Shown here piece by piece: positions 25,761-35,914 of a stretch of DNA of 64,000 nucleotides. A program made the position numbers and the translations under genes. The notes under the pieces were generated by a model. That model was not told the origin of the DNA, searched no databases, and saw nothing but the letters and a program-made list of their open reading frames with translations. The stretch spans positions 62,001 to 126,000 of the forward strand of contig NZ_VAUO01000006.1 in assembly GCF_005796105.1 (NCBI RefSeq). The letters are read 5' to 3'. This DNA is from Pseudomonas mosselii. GTDB taxonomy: Bacteria > Pseudomonadota > Gammaproteobacteria > Pseudomonadales > Pseudomonadaceae. The stretch's first letter is position 1; each line of letters opens with the position of its first letter.

Positions 25761-26030
25761 GTGGGCGAACGGCGCCAGATTTGGTTGGCGTAGCGACTGT
25801 GGGCGGGCCGACAGACGGCTACTGGAAATGCTCTCTAGCCACTCTCTATTTGAGTTGTAGGACATGAAGACGGGTCCGGCAAATAGGGAGGTGCCCTGTA
25901 AGGCGCTGACGGTACTCCCATCCGCCTGGCGTTTCAAGCGCGAGAAGGTAGACTTCCCTGCACTTTACAGGGCAAATCACACAGCGTTATAACAAAGCCG
26001 ACCAGCGCGACCTGAGGAAAGGATACCGGC

Positions 26031-26324
26031 ATGTCCCAACGTGACTACAGCGAAAAGCGCGATTTTATCCGCATGCGCATCGATACCGAGATCAACCTGG
26101 TGCATGCCGGCCAGGTGATCAGCGCCACCTGCATCGACCTCTCAAGCAGCGGCATGCAGGTCAGTGCACCACAGCGTTTTCAGGTGGGTGATCAGCTCGA
26201 TGTGCACATCAGTTCCGACATCCAGGCCTTGAGCGGCCTGCACGCCAGCACCGAGGTGGTGTGGATCGCCGATCAGCCGGACGGTGCGCAGAAGTTCGGC
26301 CTGCGCATCCTGGCGATGCACTGA
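26031..26324 (+). CDS. PilZ domain protein (97 aa)
   Basis: A single PilZ domain. The c-di-GMP-binding motifs are partly visible: the basic start EKRDFIRMRID takes the place of RxxxR, and DLSSSGMQV matches D/NxSxxG. It should bind c-di-GMP or be a degenerate relative. GAGGAAAGGATACCGGC precedes the ATG. It is divergent from rssB, as in other Pseudomonas, which suggests a link of c-di-GMP with the stress pathway. Confidence 0.85.
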   Translation: MSQRDYSEKRDFIRMRIDTEINLVHAGQVISATCIDLSSSGMQVSAPQRFQVGDQLDVHISSDIQALSGLHASTEVVWIADQPDGAQKFGLRILAMH

Positions 26325-26439
26325 GCGCCACGCAGACGAAAGGGTTAGTGCCAGTCTGTTAAGCCAATGGGGCCGCTGCGCGACCCCAACTACAGCAACA
26401 AAGACTTAACCGACAGGCCCCTGTGCATGAGCGCAACGC

Positions 26440-27147
26440 TTAGAAGTCGTCTTCGACCTCGCCATCCTTGACCTTGAACTCGCGGTTCTGCAAGTAGGCG
26501 TTGCGGATGAAGATGTACTTGTCACCCTGCATCAGCTTCTCGGCCGAGAGCAGGCTGGCACGCGTGTCGATCACGTCCAGGGCGAAGATCGAGTTGCGCG
26601 TAGGCACGTGATCGATGTAGCGGTAGGGTTCGGTGTAGCTGTCTGGGTACTTGGCCAGGCCGTCACGCACGGTGCTTGGCCCGAGCAGCGGAATGACCAC
26701 GTAAGGGCCACTGGGCACGCCCCAGTAACCGAGGGTCTGGCCGAAGTCCTCGTCATTGCGCTGCAGGCCCATCTTGGTGCCCACATCGAAGAAACCGCCC
26801 AGGCCGAACGTGGTGTTGACGATCAGCCGCGCGGTGTCGATACCTGCCGCGCGTGGCTTGAGTTGCAACACGTCGTTGGCGAGGTTGGTGACATCGCCGA
26901 GGTTGCGGAAGATGTTGTGGATGCCATCTTCGAGAAACTGCGGTGTGACAGCCTGGTAGCCTTGGGCCAACGGCTTGAGGGCATAGGTGTCCACGGTATC
27001 GTTGAACCTGAAGATCGGACGGTTCACCGCCTCCCAAGGGTCGTCTTCAGTGGCCGCCTGGGTCGCGGTCATCGGGGCCAGCAGCAGGCTGGCGCAGACA
27101 CAGGCCTGGGTGATTCGATCGATCACGCCGGCGCCGATCCTACGCAT
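26440..27147 (-). CDS. mlaA: MlaA (VacJ) outer-membrane phospholipid-removal protein
   Basis: A 235-residue MlaA-family protein with an N-terminal signal peptide (about 1-32) and the family core from DDPWEAVNRPIFRFND, then FGLGGFFDVGTKMGL, TLGYWGVPSGPYVVIPLLGPS and the YxDH-like YRYIDH. MlaA removes misplaced phospholipids from the outer leaflet of the outer membrane and passes them to MlaC. The ATG at 27147 has GGAGAG 8 bases upstream. Oddly, I see no lipobox Cys at the end of the signal peptide (it ends near ATQA/ATEDD), although E. coli MlaA is a lipoprotein. Confidence 0.92.
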   Translation of the reverse strand: MRRIGAGVIDRITQACVCASLLLAPMTATQAATEDDPWEAVNRPIFRFNDTVDTYALKPLAQGYQAVTPQFLEDGIHNIFRNLGDVTNLANDVLQLKPRAAGIDTARLIVNTTFGLGGFFDVGTKMGLQRNDEDFGQTLGYWGVPSGPYVVIPLLGPSTVRDGLAKYPDSYTEPYRYIDHVPTRNSIFALDVIDTRASLLSAEKLMQGDKYIFIRNAYLQNREFKVKDGEVEDDF

Positions 27148-27335
27148 AGATGTCTCTCCATCGGGATTCACGTGTGCAGCGGCCTTTCGCTACTGCAGGT
27201 CAAGCCGCCAGTATAATGGCTTGCTCGCCGTTTGATAGCTTCCCACAGCGTTGCTCAACATTTTGTGAACGACCGTTGCGTCATCGCCCAGTCACAATCC
27301 CTGGCTAGCCTGGGATGTATTTCAGGGAAGTGACC

Positions 27336-27863
27336 ATGCACGACGCACCCGCCTTCACCGCTGTGTTATTCAGCCTGCGCGGCTGCTTGGTCCACGCCAC
27401 GCATGGCAACCCGCTGCCCGGCGCCTTGGCATCGCTGGCCAGCCTGCGCGCGCGCCAGGTGCCCTGCATATGGCTCGACGACCTCAGCCCGGCCCAAGGC
27501 AAACGCCTGGCCCGAGTACTGCCCGACTGGTTGCCCGGCCAAAGCGCCCCTGCCGGGCCCGCCCCGAATGCCTGCTGGCACGCGCTGATGACCCTGGACA
27601 GCCCACGCGTGGCAGGCAGTGTACTGGTCAGTGGCGATCCTTTGATGTTGCAATCAGCCCTGAATGCCGGGCTGTGGACGGTGGGCCTGGCGGCCTGCAC
27701 CCCAGCGCAAGCCATGACGGCACAGGCACAGGAGCTTGCGCGCGGCAAAGCCACCCTGGCGCTGTACAGCCTCGGTGTGCATTCGGTTATCGACCATCTG
27801 GAGGCACTCGACAGTTGCCTGGCGGACATCGCCCTACGTTGGCACAAAGGCGAAAAACCCTGA
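27336..27863 (+). CDS. HAD-fold protein lacking the catalytic aspartate (pseudo-HAD)
   Basis: A 175-residue protein with the layout of a small phosphonatase-like HAD hydrolase. The start is MHDAPAFTAVLFSLRGCLVH, where active members have DxDGT; here both Asp are replaced (S and R). A GSVLVSGDPLMLQSALNAGL segment (near 100-119) corresponds to motif IV, followed by a GLAAC-like strand. Phosphatase activity by the usual mechanism is thus unlikely. A binding or regulatory role is possible. It lies in the mlaA-queF interval where Pseudomonas genomes normally carry a phosphonatase-like gene. A start at 27315 is possible; 27336 is used because it has GGGAAGTG upstream. Confidence 0.75.
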   Translation: MHDAPAFTAVLFSLRGCLVHATHGNPLPGALASLASLRARQVPCIWLDDLSPAQGKRLARVLPDWLPGQSAPAGPAPNACWHALMTLDSPRVAGSVLVSGDPLMLQSALNAGLWTVGLAACTPAQAMTAQAQELARGKATLALYSLGVHSVIDHLEALDSCLADIALRWHKGEKP

Positions 27864-27988
27864 TACAGGGGGCATTGATACCGGTCATGCAAAGCCGCGG
27901 CAGGTGGATTACGCTACAAGACAGGCAAGAACCTTTACCGCTTCGCTGAGGTCCATGCCTTGCCAAGCCATTGATGGAGTAAGAACAA

Positions 27989-28252
27989 ATGCCTGCCCGC
28001 GAACTGCAAGAACGCCTCAACAGCCTGCGCGAGCAACTGGACCGCAACGTGCCGCTGACGGACGCGGAGCTGGCCAGCCTGCACGAAGAAGCCCGGCAGA
28101 TAGAGGCCCAGCTCAAGCTCGAAGAAGCCACGCCAGATAACAACCTGGTGGATGGCGTCAACCTGGCCATCGAACGCTTCGAGGCCGATCACCCCGACCT
28201 CACCGCCACCTTGCGCAGCATCGCCAACTCGCTGCACAGCATGGGGATCTGA
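27989..28252 (+). CDS. DUF4404 family protein (87 aa)
   Basis: A short, acidic, almost wholly helical protein: MPARELQERLNSLREQLDRN, then LHEEARQIEAQL, then LVDGVNLAIERFEADHP and SIANSLHSMGI. This matches DUF4404, a small Gammaproteobacterial family of unknown role. ATGGAGTAAGAACAA precedes the ATG. Confidence 0.8.
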   Translation: MPARELQERLNSLREQLDRNVPLTDAELASLHEEARQIEAQLKLEEATPDNNLVDGVNLAIERFEADHPDLTATLRSIANSLHSMGI

Positions 28253-28296
28253 CCTACCGACCTCACAGGGGGCCGCACGCGCCCCCACCCTTCTAT

Positions 28297-29127
28297 TTAC
28301 TGACGCACCAGACGCAGGTTCTGCGGACTGATCGGCGCGGTGCTGCGGTACGGGTTGATGTCCAAGCCACCGCGGCGCACATACCGCGCATACACCGTCA
28401 GGTGCTCCGGTTGCAGCAGGTTCTTCAAGTCCAGGTAGATGCGCTCGACGCACTGCTCGTGAAAATCGGCATGCTGGCGGAAGCTGATCAGGTAGGTCAG
28501 CAAGCTAGCATGCTCAAGTGCCCGCCCCTTGTACTCGACCACCACGCTGCCCCAGTCCGGTTGGCCGGTGACCGGGCAGTTGGACTTGAGCAGGTGGCTG
28601 TGAACGGTTTCCTCCACCAGCCGATCGGGAGCACAGCGCAGTAGCTCCGGTTGCGGGTGGGTATAGTTGCTGATGCTCACATCCAACGCATCGATGCACA
28701 GGCCGGGCAAGGCCGTTACACCCTGGGCCTGGACCTCGGCCAGGCTGCTGAGCTTGACCGCCACCGCCTTGCCCGCCGCCTTGGACAGATCTTCGACAAG
28801 GCATGCCTGGAGCGCGTCGACGGTGGCGAACACCGTCTGGTTCAGCGAATTGAGGTAGAGCTTGAACGACTTCGACTCGATGATATTCGGCGAATCGCAG
28901 GGAATGGCGAACTCACCGATGGCCACCACGGGCTTACCCGAGGGCAACAGCCAAGACAGCTCGAAGCAGTTCCAGAAATCCACACCCTGCCACGGCAGCG
29001 CATCACCGCTGACACCCAATTCCGCCCACTTGGCCAGGCGCGGGATGGGGAACAGCAGTTCGGGGGAGTAGGTGGCGATGTACTCGCTGGACTTGCCCAG
29101 CGGGGAATGTTCGGCGGCGGGATGCAT
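28297..29127 (-). CDS. queF: NADPH-dependent 7-cyano-7-deazaguanine reductase
   Basis: A 276-residue, long-type (two-module) QueF that reduces preQ0 to preQ1 in queuosine synthesis. The second module has catalytic C184 and D191 in [12 protein letters not shown], and [11 protein letters not shown] near 84-94 is the QueF signature. [17 protein letters not shown] near 220 carries the substrate-binding His and Glu. Length is normal. It is downstream of the cupredoxin gene on the same strand with a 68-base gap. Confidence 0.95.
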   Translation of the reverse strand: MHPAAEHSPLGKSSEYIATYSPELLFPIPRLAKWAELGVSGDALPWQGVDFWNCFELSWLLPSGKPVVAIGEFAIPCDSPNIIESKSFKLYLNSLNQTVFATVDALQACLVEDLSKAAGKAVAVKLSSLAEVQAQGVTALPGLCIDALDVSISNYTHPQPELLRCAPDRLVEETVHSHLLKSNCPVTGQPDWGSVVVEYKGRALEHASLLTYLISFRQHADFHEQCVERIYLDLKNLLQPEHLTVYARYVRRGGLDINPYRSTAPISPQNLRLVRQ

Positions 29128-29195
29128 GGAAACTGACCTGAAGGTTCGAAATAACCCCTAGTCTACCGGTTTTGCGCCCCGCCTTGGAGCGCTGC

Positions 29196-29708
29196 TCACT
29201 CGATGCTCAGTGGCCCGACCATGCCGGCTTGGTAATGTCCGGGCACATTGCAGGCGAACTCGATGGGCGCGGACTTGCGGAAGGTCCAGGTCAGCTCTGC
29301 ACGCTGGCCGGGCTGCACCAGCACGGTATTGCCAGCACCATGAGCATGCCCATCGCCCGCTTTCATCTGGCCATGGTCCATAGTGCCGTGGTCCATGCCC
29401 TCATGGTTCATACCAGCACTGAACACTTTGCCCTGCATGGCCAGCATCTCTTTCTGATGTTCGGCATGCATGGCCTTGTCACCCAGGTTGAACTCATGCG
29501 GCAACTGGCCTTGGTTGATCAGCACGAAGCGTACGGTTTCACCCGCCTTCACCGTCAGCGCCTTGGGCTCGAAGGCGATATCCTTGAGCACCACCTCGAC
29601 GGTGCGGGTAGCCTTGGCCGCAGGCGCAGGCTCGCCGAAGGCGAAGGTGTCGGCCAGGCTCGGCAGGCTGACCAGCGCGAGGGCGGTAGTGAAGAACAGG
29701 TGTTTCAT
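29196..29708 (-). CDS. Periplasmic cupredoxin with His/Met-rich loop
   Basis: A 170-residue exported protein: signal peptide about 1-19 ([19 protein letters not shown]), then a cupredoxin fold. Copper ligands are visible as H in QLPHEFNL and C, H and M in [11 protein letters not shown], a type 1 site. Between them is an insertion with [17 protein letters not shown] and HAHG, able to bind several more copper ions. It is divergent from copRS, so a copper-buffering or tolerance role is likely. Confidence 0.9.
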   Translation of the reverse strand: MKHLFFTTALALVSLPSLADTFAFGEPAPAAKATRTVEVVLKDIAFEPKALTVKAGETVRFVLINQGQLPHEFNLGDKAMHAEHQKEMLAMQGKVFSAGMNHEGMDHGTMDHGQMKAGDGHAHGAGNTVLVQPGQRAELTWTFRKSAPIEFACNVPGHYQAGMVGPLSIE

Positions 29709-29768
29709 CGCAGGCTCCGAATCATGCAGGGAATACCGCCATTTTCACGGGGGCTGGCTGGCAACTGG

Positions 29769-29795
29769 CTGACAGGCAGATTACAACGTTGTCAG
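29769..29795. promoter_or_regulatory. Candidate CopR operator between cupredoxin and copR
   Basis: CTGACA (29769-29774) and TGTCAG (29790-29795) form a 6-base inverted repeat around a 15-base spacer that contains ACAACGTTGT (29783-29792), a perfect 10-base palindrome. The position between divergent copper genes suits a CopR/CusR box. The match to a known consensus was not tested. Confidence 0.4.
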
Positions 29796-29872
29796 CTTGG
29801 CTGAGCAGGCAGATCGTCGCGTATCATCCCTGGCACGATGCGCTCGCGCAGGCTGGCACCGTTGGAGCCCTG

Positions 29873-30553
29873 ATGAAACTACTGATCGTCGAAGACCAGG
29901 CCAAGACCGGCCAGTACCTTGCCCAAGGCCTGAGCGAAGCAGGTTTTGCCATCGAACTTGCCGCCGACGGCGACACCGGCCAGCACCTGGCGCTGACCGG
30001 CGACCATGACTTGCTGATACTCGATGTGATGCTGCCAGGGCGCGACGGCTGGCAGATCCTGCAAGCCGTGCGCCAGGCCGGACGAGGCACCCCGGTGCTA
30101 TTTCTCACTGCCCGCGACGCCATCGAAGACCGCGTCCACGGCCTGGAGCTGGGCGCCGACGACTACCTGGTCAAACCCTTTGCCTTCGCCGAGTTGCTGG
30201 CCCGGGTACGCACCTTGCTACGGCGCGGCGCCAGCAACACCCAGGACAGTTGCCTGAGCCTGGCAGACCTGCGCCTGGACCTGATCCGCCGCCGTGCCGA
30301 ACGCAACGGCACGCGCATCGACCTGACCGCCAAGGAATTCGCCTTGCTCGAACTGCTGCTGCGCCGTCAGGGCGAGGTGCTGCCCAAGTCGCTGATTGCC
30401 TCGCAGGTGTGGGACATGAACTTCGACAGCGACACCAATGTGATCGAAGTGGCTATCCGCCGCCTACGCCTGAAGATCGACGATCCGCACCCGCTCAAGC
30501 TCATCCACACCGTACGCGGCATGGGCTATGTCCTCGAAGAGCGCCAGGACTGA
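29873..30553 (+). CDS. copR: CopR/CusR-type heavy-metal response regulator
   Basis: A 226-residue OmpR-family regulator. The receiver begins [20 protein letters not shown], the opening shared by CopR, CusR and CzcR; the phospho-acceptor is D51 and the Lys is in YLVKPFAF. The winged helix ends [15 protein letters not shown]. The ATG at 29873 is used because the family starts MKLL. Its stop overlaps the sensor start (TGATG). It probably senses copper through CopS and controls the divergent cupredoxin gene. Confidence 0.92.
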   Translation: MKLLIVEDQAKTGQYLAQGLSEAGFAIELAADGDTGQHLALTGDHDLLILDVMLPGRDGWQILQAVRQAGRGTPVLFLTARDAIEDRVHGLELGADDYLVKPFAFAELLARVRTLLRRGASNTQDSCLSLADLRLDLIRRRAERNGTRIDLTAKEFALLELLLRRQGEVLPKSLIASQVWDMNFDSDTNVIEVAIRRLRLKIDDPHPLKLIHTVRGMGYVLEERQD

Positions 30554-31884
30554 TGCCGCGCCTGTCGCTCGCCAGCCGCCTGGCCCTGTTGTTCGCAGCC
30601 TGCACCGCCACGGTGTCGCTGGGTGCCGGCTTGCTGTTCAGCCATGCCAGCGCCCAACACTTCATCGAACTCGATCAACAGTTGCTCAGTGCACGCCTGT
30701 CAGTGATGCGCAGCCTGCTCGACGGTGTCCACACCCCATCGCAGTTGTCCGCCCGCCTGCCAGCAGTGCTGGGCGAGCTGAGCCATCAGTCCGACCTGGC
30801 GCTGCAAGTGCGCGGCAGCGATGGCACGCTATGGTTCGCCAGCCGCCCCGGCCTGCCCGACGCGCCCAGCCCCACAGGCCTTGCCACGCTGCATGCGCTC
30901 GACACCGACTACCGCAGCCTGAGCCAACCCGGCACACCGCAGTTGACCTTGTTGCTCGACATCACCCATCACCAGCATTTCTTACAGGGCATGCAGCGCC
31001 TGATCTGGCTGACCGTCGGGCTGTCTGCCCTGGCCACCGCCTTGCTCGGGGCCTGGGCCGCACGTCGCGGACTCAAGCCGCTGCGCCAGATGGGCAAGGT
31101 AGCGGCCAGCGTCAACGCCCGCTCGCTGACCACACGCCTGCCGCAGGCACAAATGCCCGAAGAACTCGCGGCATTGGCAGGCACGGTGAATGCCATGCTG
31201 CAACGCCTGGACGACGCCTTCCAGCGCCTATCGGCGTTCAGCGCCGATATCGCCCATGAGCTGCGTACACCGTTGTCCAACCTGCTCACCCACACCCAGG
31301 TCACCCTCACCCGCCCGCGCAGCCTGGAAGATTACCGCGAAGCCCTGCACAGTAACCTCGAAGAGCTGCAATGGATGGCGCAACTGGTCAACGACATGCT
31401 CTACCTGGCCAAGGCCGACCACGGACTGATCACCCCTACCCGCCAGCCGCTGGACCTGGCGAGCGAGGCCGATGCGCTGTTGGAGTTCTACGCGCCGCTG
31501 GCAGAGGAGGCCGCGGTGCGGCTGCGCCGCGAAGGTACGGCGCACGTGCAGGGCGACCGTCATATGCTGCGCCGCGCGCTGTCCAACCTGCTGGACAATG
31601 CCCTGCGTTTCACCCCCGAGGGTGGCGAGATCCGCGTGACACTGGACGATGGGGTGCGCATCTGCGTAGCCAACACCGGGCCGGCCATCGAGCCTGCGCT
31701 GCTGGAGCGCCTGTTCGACCGTTTCTACCGGGTAGACCCGTCGCGCCAGGTGAGCAACAGCGAGCATGCAGGATTGGGGCTGGCGATCACCCGCTCGATC
31801 GTGCAGGCGCACGGAGGGAGCATTCGCGCGACGTGTGCACAGGGGTGGACGCGGTTCGTGATCGAACTACCTGGAGCCGTATGA
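30553..31884 (+). CDS. copS: CopS/CusS-type heavy-metal sensor histidine kinase
   Basis: A 443-residue kinase with two membrane helices (about 8-28 and 153-173) enclosing a periplasmic sensor of about 125 residues. A HAMP domain (about 175-225) follows, then HisKA with FSADIAHELRTPLSNL and an ATPase domain with NLLDNALRFTPEGG and AGLGLAI. The start is fixed by the one-base overlap with copR (TGATG). The heavy-metal family is clear; copper as ligand is inferred from the cupredoxin. A stem-loop follows directly. Confidence 0.9.
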   Translation: MPRLSLASRLALLFAACTATVSLGAGLLFSHASAQHFIELDQQLLSARLSVMRSLLDGVHTPSQLSARLPAVLGELSHQSDLALQVRGSDGTLWFASRPGLPDAPSPTGLATLHALDTDYRSLSQPGTPQLTLLLDITHHQHFLQGMQRLIWLTVGLSALATALLGAWAARRGLKPLRQMGKVAASVNARSLTTRLPQAQMPEELAALAGTVNAMLQRLDDAFQRLSAFSADIAHELRTPLSNLLTHTQVTLTRPRSLEDYREALHSNLEELQWMAQLVNDMLYLAKADHGLITPTRQPLDLASEADALLEFYAPLAEEAAVRLRREGTAHVQGDRHMLRRALSNLLDNALRFTPEGGEIRVTLDDGVRICVANTGPAIEPALLERLFDRFYRVDPSRQVSNSEHAGLGLAITRSIVQAHGGSIRATCAQGWTRFVIELPGAV

Positions 31885-31886
31885 CC

Positions 31887-31905
31887 AGGGCTGCTTTGCA
31901 GCCCT
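31887..31905 (+). terminator. Stem-loop after copS
   Basis: AGGGCTGC (31887-31894) and GCAGCCCT (31898-31905) form an 8-pair perfect stem with a TTT loop, three bases after the copS stop. The following bases are not T-rich, so termination may be weak. Confidence 0.6.
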
Positions 31906-31957
31906 TCGCCGTGCTCCAATATTCCGGCAAGCCCGCGCCAACAGGGACGTGAGCGGG

Positions 31958-33202
31958 TTACTCGTAACGCAACGCCATCGCCGGCTCGATCTGCGAAGCA
32001 CGGTAGGCGGGGTAAATCGTCGCCAGGAAGCTCATGATCAGACCAGCCGTGCAAATCAGCAGTACATCGCCCACTTGCAGGTCCGACGGCAAGCTGCTGA
32101 TGAAGTAGAGGTCGGAGGTAAAGATGTGCCGGCCACTGACCCGCTCCAGCCAGCCGACCACCTCGCTCACATTGATTGCCAACAGCACCCCCAGCACTCC
32201 ACCGATCAACGTACCGACAATGCCGATCAGACTGCCTTGTACCATGAACGTGCCCATGATCTGCGCCGGCGTGGCACCGAGGGTACGCAGGATCGCAATG
32301 TCCGCGCCCTTGTCGTTCACTACCATCACCAAGGTGGCGATGATGTTGAACGCGGCGACCGCGATGATCATCAGCAGCAACAGGCCGATCATGGTTTTTT
32401 CCATTTTCATCGCGCTGAACAGGCTGCCTTGGGTATGCGACCAGTCATCGGCGCGGTAGCCCTCGCCCAACCCAGCGGCAATCGCCTTGGACACCTGTGG
32501 CGCGGCGTACAGGTCCTGCAGCTTCAGGCGCACACCTTGCACCTGGCCCGCTGCCCAGCGCTGCATCGCCGCGGCATCGGCGATATGGATGTAGGCTTGC
32601 GAGCCATCGAGTTCCGCACCGACCTTGAAGATGCCCGCCACCGTAAGGCGCTGCATGCGCGGGGTGATGCCGCCCGGCTCGCTGCTGAGTTCGGGTACGA
32701 TCAGGGTCAGCTTGTCGCCGGTATTCAAGCGAAAGCGCCGTGCAGTCAACTCGCCGATCACCACCCCGTACTCGCCTGCCACCAGGTTCTGCAGGCTGCC
32801 CTGGACGATGTGCTGAGCGACGATGGACACCTTGGGCTCTTCGCTGGGATCGATGCCAGCCACCTGGATCGGCTGCATCGCCCCCCTGTAGGAAAGCATG
32901 CCTTCCATTTCGGTGATGGGCGCGGTGGCGATCACCGCCGGATTGGCCTCGGCGGCGGCAGCCACCTTGCGCCAGTCATCCAGCGGCTGCACGCCGAGGA
33001 TCGCAGCGTGCGGCACCAACCCCAGCACCCGTGAACTCATCTCGCGCTGGAAGCCGTTCATCACCGACAGCACCGTGATCATCGCCACGACGCCGAGCGA
33101 CAGGCCGATCATCGAGGTCAAGGAGATGAACGAGATGAAGTGGTTGCGGCGCCTGGCACGGGTGTAGCGAGCACCGATGAACAAGGGCAAGGGTCTGAAC
33201 AT
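31958..33202 (-). CDS. lolE: LolE, lipoprotein-releasing ABC transporter permease
   Basis: A 414-residue MacB/FtsX-type permease with four membrane helices: one near 22-45 and three near 265-400. A large periplasmic domain lies between. It begins MFRPLPLFIGARYTRARRRN and ends RASQIEPAMALRYE. With LolC and LolD it releases outer-membrane lipoproteins from the inner membrane to LolA. It is the last gene of the operon and 62 bases from lolD. Assignment as LolE versus LolC is by operon order. Confidence 0.9.
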   Translation of the reverse strand: MFRPLPLFIGARYTRARRRNHFISFISLTSMIGLSLGVVAMITVLSVMNGFQREMSSRVLGLVPHAAILGVQPLDDWRKVAAAAEANPAVIATAPITEMEGMLSYRGAMQPIQVAGIDPSEEPKVSIVAQHIVQGSLQNLVAGEYGVVIGELTARRFRLNTGDKLTLIVPELSSEPGGITPRMQRLTVAGIFKVGAELDGSQAYIHIADAAAMQRWAAGQVQGVRLKLQDLYAAPQVSKAIAAGLGEGYRADDWSHTQGSLFSAMKMEKTMIGLLLLMIIAVAAFNIIATLVMVVNDKGADIAILRTLGATPAQIMGTFMVQGSLIGIVGTLIGGVLGVLLAINVSEVVGWLERVSGRHIFTSDLYFISSLPSDLQVGDVLLICTAGLIMSFLATIYPAYRASQIEPAMALRYE

Positions 33203-33264
33203 GAACAGGAACACCCAATGAAATAGTGAAACGGGGCGCGCTCAGCGCACCCCGCGCAAGCGGC

Positions 33265-33955
<691 letters not shown>

Positions 33956-33963
<8 letters not shown>

Positions 33964-35206
33964 AACGTAGCGCCTCCGCAGGCTGGGTGCGCGAAGCGCG
34001 CCAGGCCGGATAGAGGGTTGCGAAGAAACTCAGGGCAAATGCCGCCCCACAGATCATGTACACGTCCTGGGCCTGAAGCTGCGACGGCAGGTAATCGATG
34101 AAGTACACATCGGCATTGAGGAACTTGTGCCCGATCAGGGTCTCGATACCGGCAATCGCGGCGCTGACGTTCAGCGCGCCGAGAATGCCCAGCACCGCGC
34201 CGATGGCCGTGCCGACCACGCCGATCACCGTGCCCTGAACCATGAAGATGGCCATGATCTGCCGCGGAGTCGCACCCAGGGTGCGCAGGATGGCGATGTC
34301 GCCACGCTTGTCGTTGACCACCATGACCAGGGTGGAAATGATGTTGAACGCGGCAACGGCCACGATCATCAGCAGCAACAGGGCGATCATGGATTTTTCC
34401 ATGCGAATGGCCTGGTACAAGTTGCCTTGGGTGCGGGTCCAGTCACGTGGGTAGAACTGCTGCTCGCCCAACCGCTGGGCGATCGCATAGGCCACACGCG
34501 GGGCTTCGAACAGGTCCTCGAACTTCAGGCGCAGGCCCTGCACCTGGTCGGGCTTCCAGCGGTGCAGGCGGGACAGGTCGGAGATATTGGTCAAGCCCAG
34601 GAAGCCGTCGATTTCACCGGCCCCGACATGGAACAGACCGACCACGGTAAAGCGCTTCATGCGCGGGAAGATCCCGGCCGGAGTGACGCTCACCTCGGGG
34701 GCGATGAAGGTCAGTTTGTCGCCCACGGTCACGCCCAGCTTCTGCGCCGCCTTGTCGCCAATCATGATGCCCCACTCGCCCGGCGCCAGCGCCTCGAGCC
34801 CGCCCTTGAGCACGAAGTTGTCGATGATCGACACATCGCGCTCACGTACAGGATCGACACCATTGAGCAGCACCTTCTGCACCTTGCCATCGTGCGTGAG
34901 CAGGCCCTGCATCTGGGTGAACGGCGCCACCGCCAGCACCTGCTGATTCTGCTTTACTTGAGAGGCAAGGGATTGCCAGTCGTCGATCGGCTGGCCGGTC
35001 TCCAACGTGGCGTGAGGGACCATGCCCAGCACGCGGGTACGCAGTTCGTGGTCGAAGCCGTTCATCACCGACAGCACCACGATCATCACCACCACGCCCA
35101 AGGCGAGGCCGATCATCGAGGTGAGCGAAATGAACGATACGAAATGGTTGCGACGCTTGGCACGGGTGTAACGCGTACCAATGAATACGAAAAGAGGTCT
35201 GAACAT
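33956..35206 (-). CDS. lolC: LolC, lipoprotein-releasing ABC transporter permease
   Basis: A 416-residue permease, clearly paralogous to the lolE product; both share [14 protein letters not shown] near the first helix and the VAAFNI helix near 285. Four membrane helices and one large periplasmic domain. First gene of lolCDE. In Pseudomonas the two permeases stay separate, unlike the single LolF of some bacteria. It is divergent from a PilZ gene. Confidence 0.92.
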
Positions 35207-35299
35207 GTCGGGGCTTGTTCGGATGAAAGGGAACGTCCTTGTGGCGAGGCGCTTACGGCGGCTTTACACTCGGACCACCGCCGTAACCTAGGGTTCGCC

Positions 35300-35884
35300 A
35301 TGACGACATTAGACGAAGAAGATCGCCGCGAATACTACCGCATCGAAGATCGGATCGCACTTCAAATCAGCCCTCTGAGCGCGGCCGAAGCCCTTGAAAC
35401 AGAACTGTTGCAGGATGATTCCCCGCTGTTCAACCTGCTCAGCGAGCTGCACCTGTCGGACTTCGAATCGCAGCACCTGTTGCGCCAGCTGAGCGAAAAA
35501 GACCGCACCCTGGCCGCCTTCCTGCGCGCTCAGAACAAACGCCTCGACCTGCTCAGCTCGGTAGTGGCCCACACGCTGATCGGCGAGATCGGCGCACCGG
35601 TGCCGGTGATCATCTCCGAAGGTGGCATTGAATTCGCCCAGGCGCGCTCGATCGCCCCCGGCACCCGAGTCAAAGTGAAGATGGTACTGATGCCTCGGGC
35701 ACACGGCCTGTTGCTGCGCGGCAAGGTCACGCACTGCGACGCGCGCGCCGACGGACGTTTCGAGGTGGGCACCGAATTCATCGACATGACCGACGCCCAG
35801 CGCCAGTTGCTGGCCCGCTACATCCTCCAGCGCCAGCAGCAACAGCGACGCCAGGCCCTGGAACAGAACGACCCGGCCCCCTGA
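35300..35884 (+). CDS. PilZ domain protein (194 aa)
   Basis: A protein with a C-terminal PilZ domain. It opens MTTLDEEDRREYYRIEDRIA, with the RxxYxR-like start of a YcgR/PilZ motif at the N-terminus. It continues through a helical middle (about 55-100) and ends with a beta barrel containing ISEGGIEF (the D/NxSxxG position reads SEGG) and LLRGKVTHCD. Binding of c-di-GMP is possible but the altered second motif makes it uncertain. The ATG at 35300 avoids the long upstream frame antisense to lolC. GlpQ follows after 30 bases. Confidence 0.8.
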   Translation: MTTLDEEDRREYYRIEDRIALQISPLSAAEALETELLQDDSPLFNLLSELHLSDFESQHLLRQLSEKDRTLAAFLRAQNKRLDLLSSVVAHTLIGEIGAPVPVIISEGGIEFAQARSIAPGTRVKVKMVLMPRAHGLLLRGKVTHCDARADGRFEVGTEFIDMTDAQRQLLARYILQRQQQQRRQALEQNDPAP

Positions 35885-35914
35885 GCCTCATTACCTGAAC
35901 TTGAAGGAACGAAC

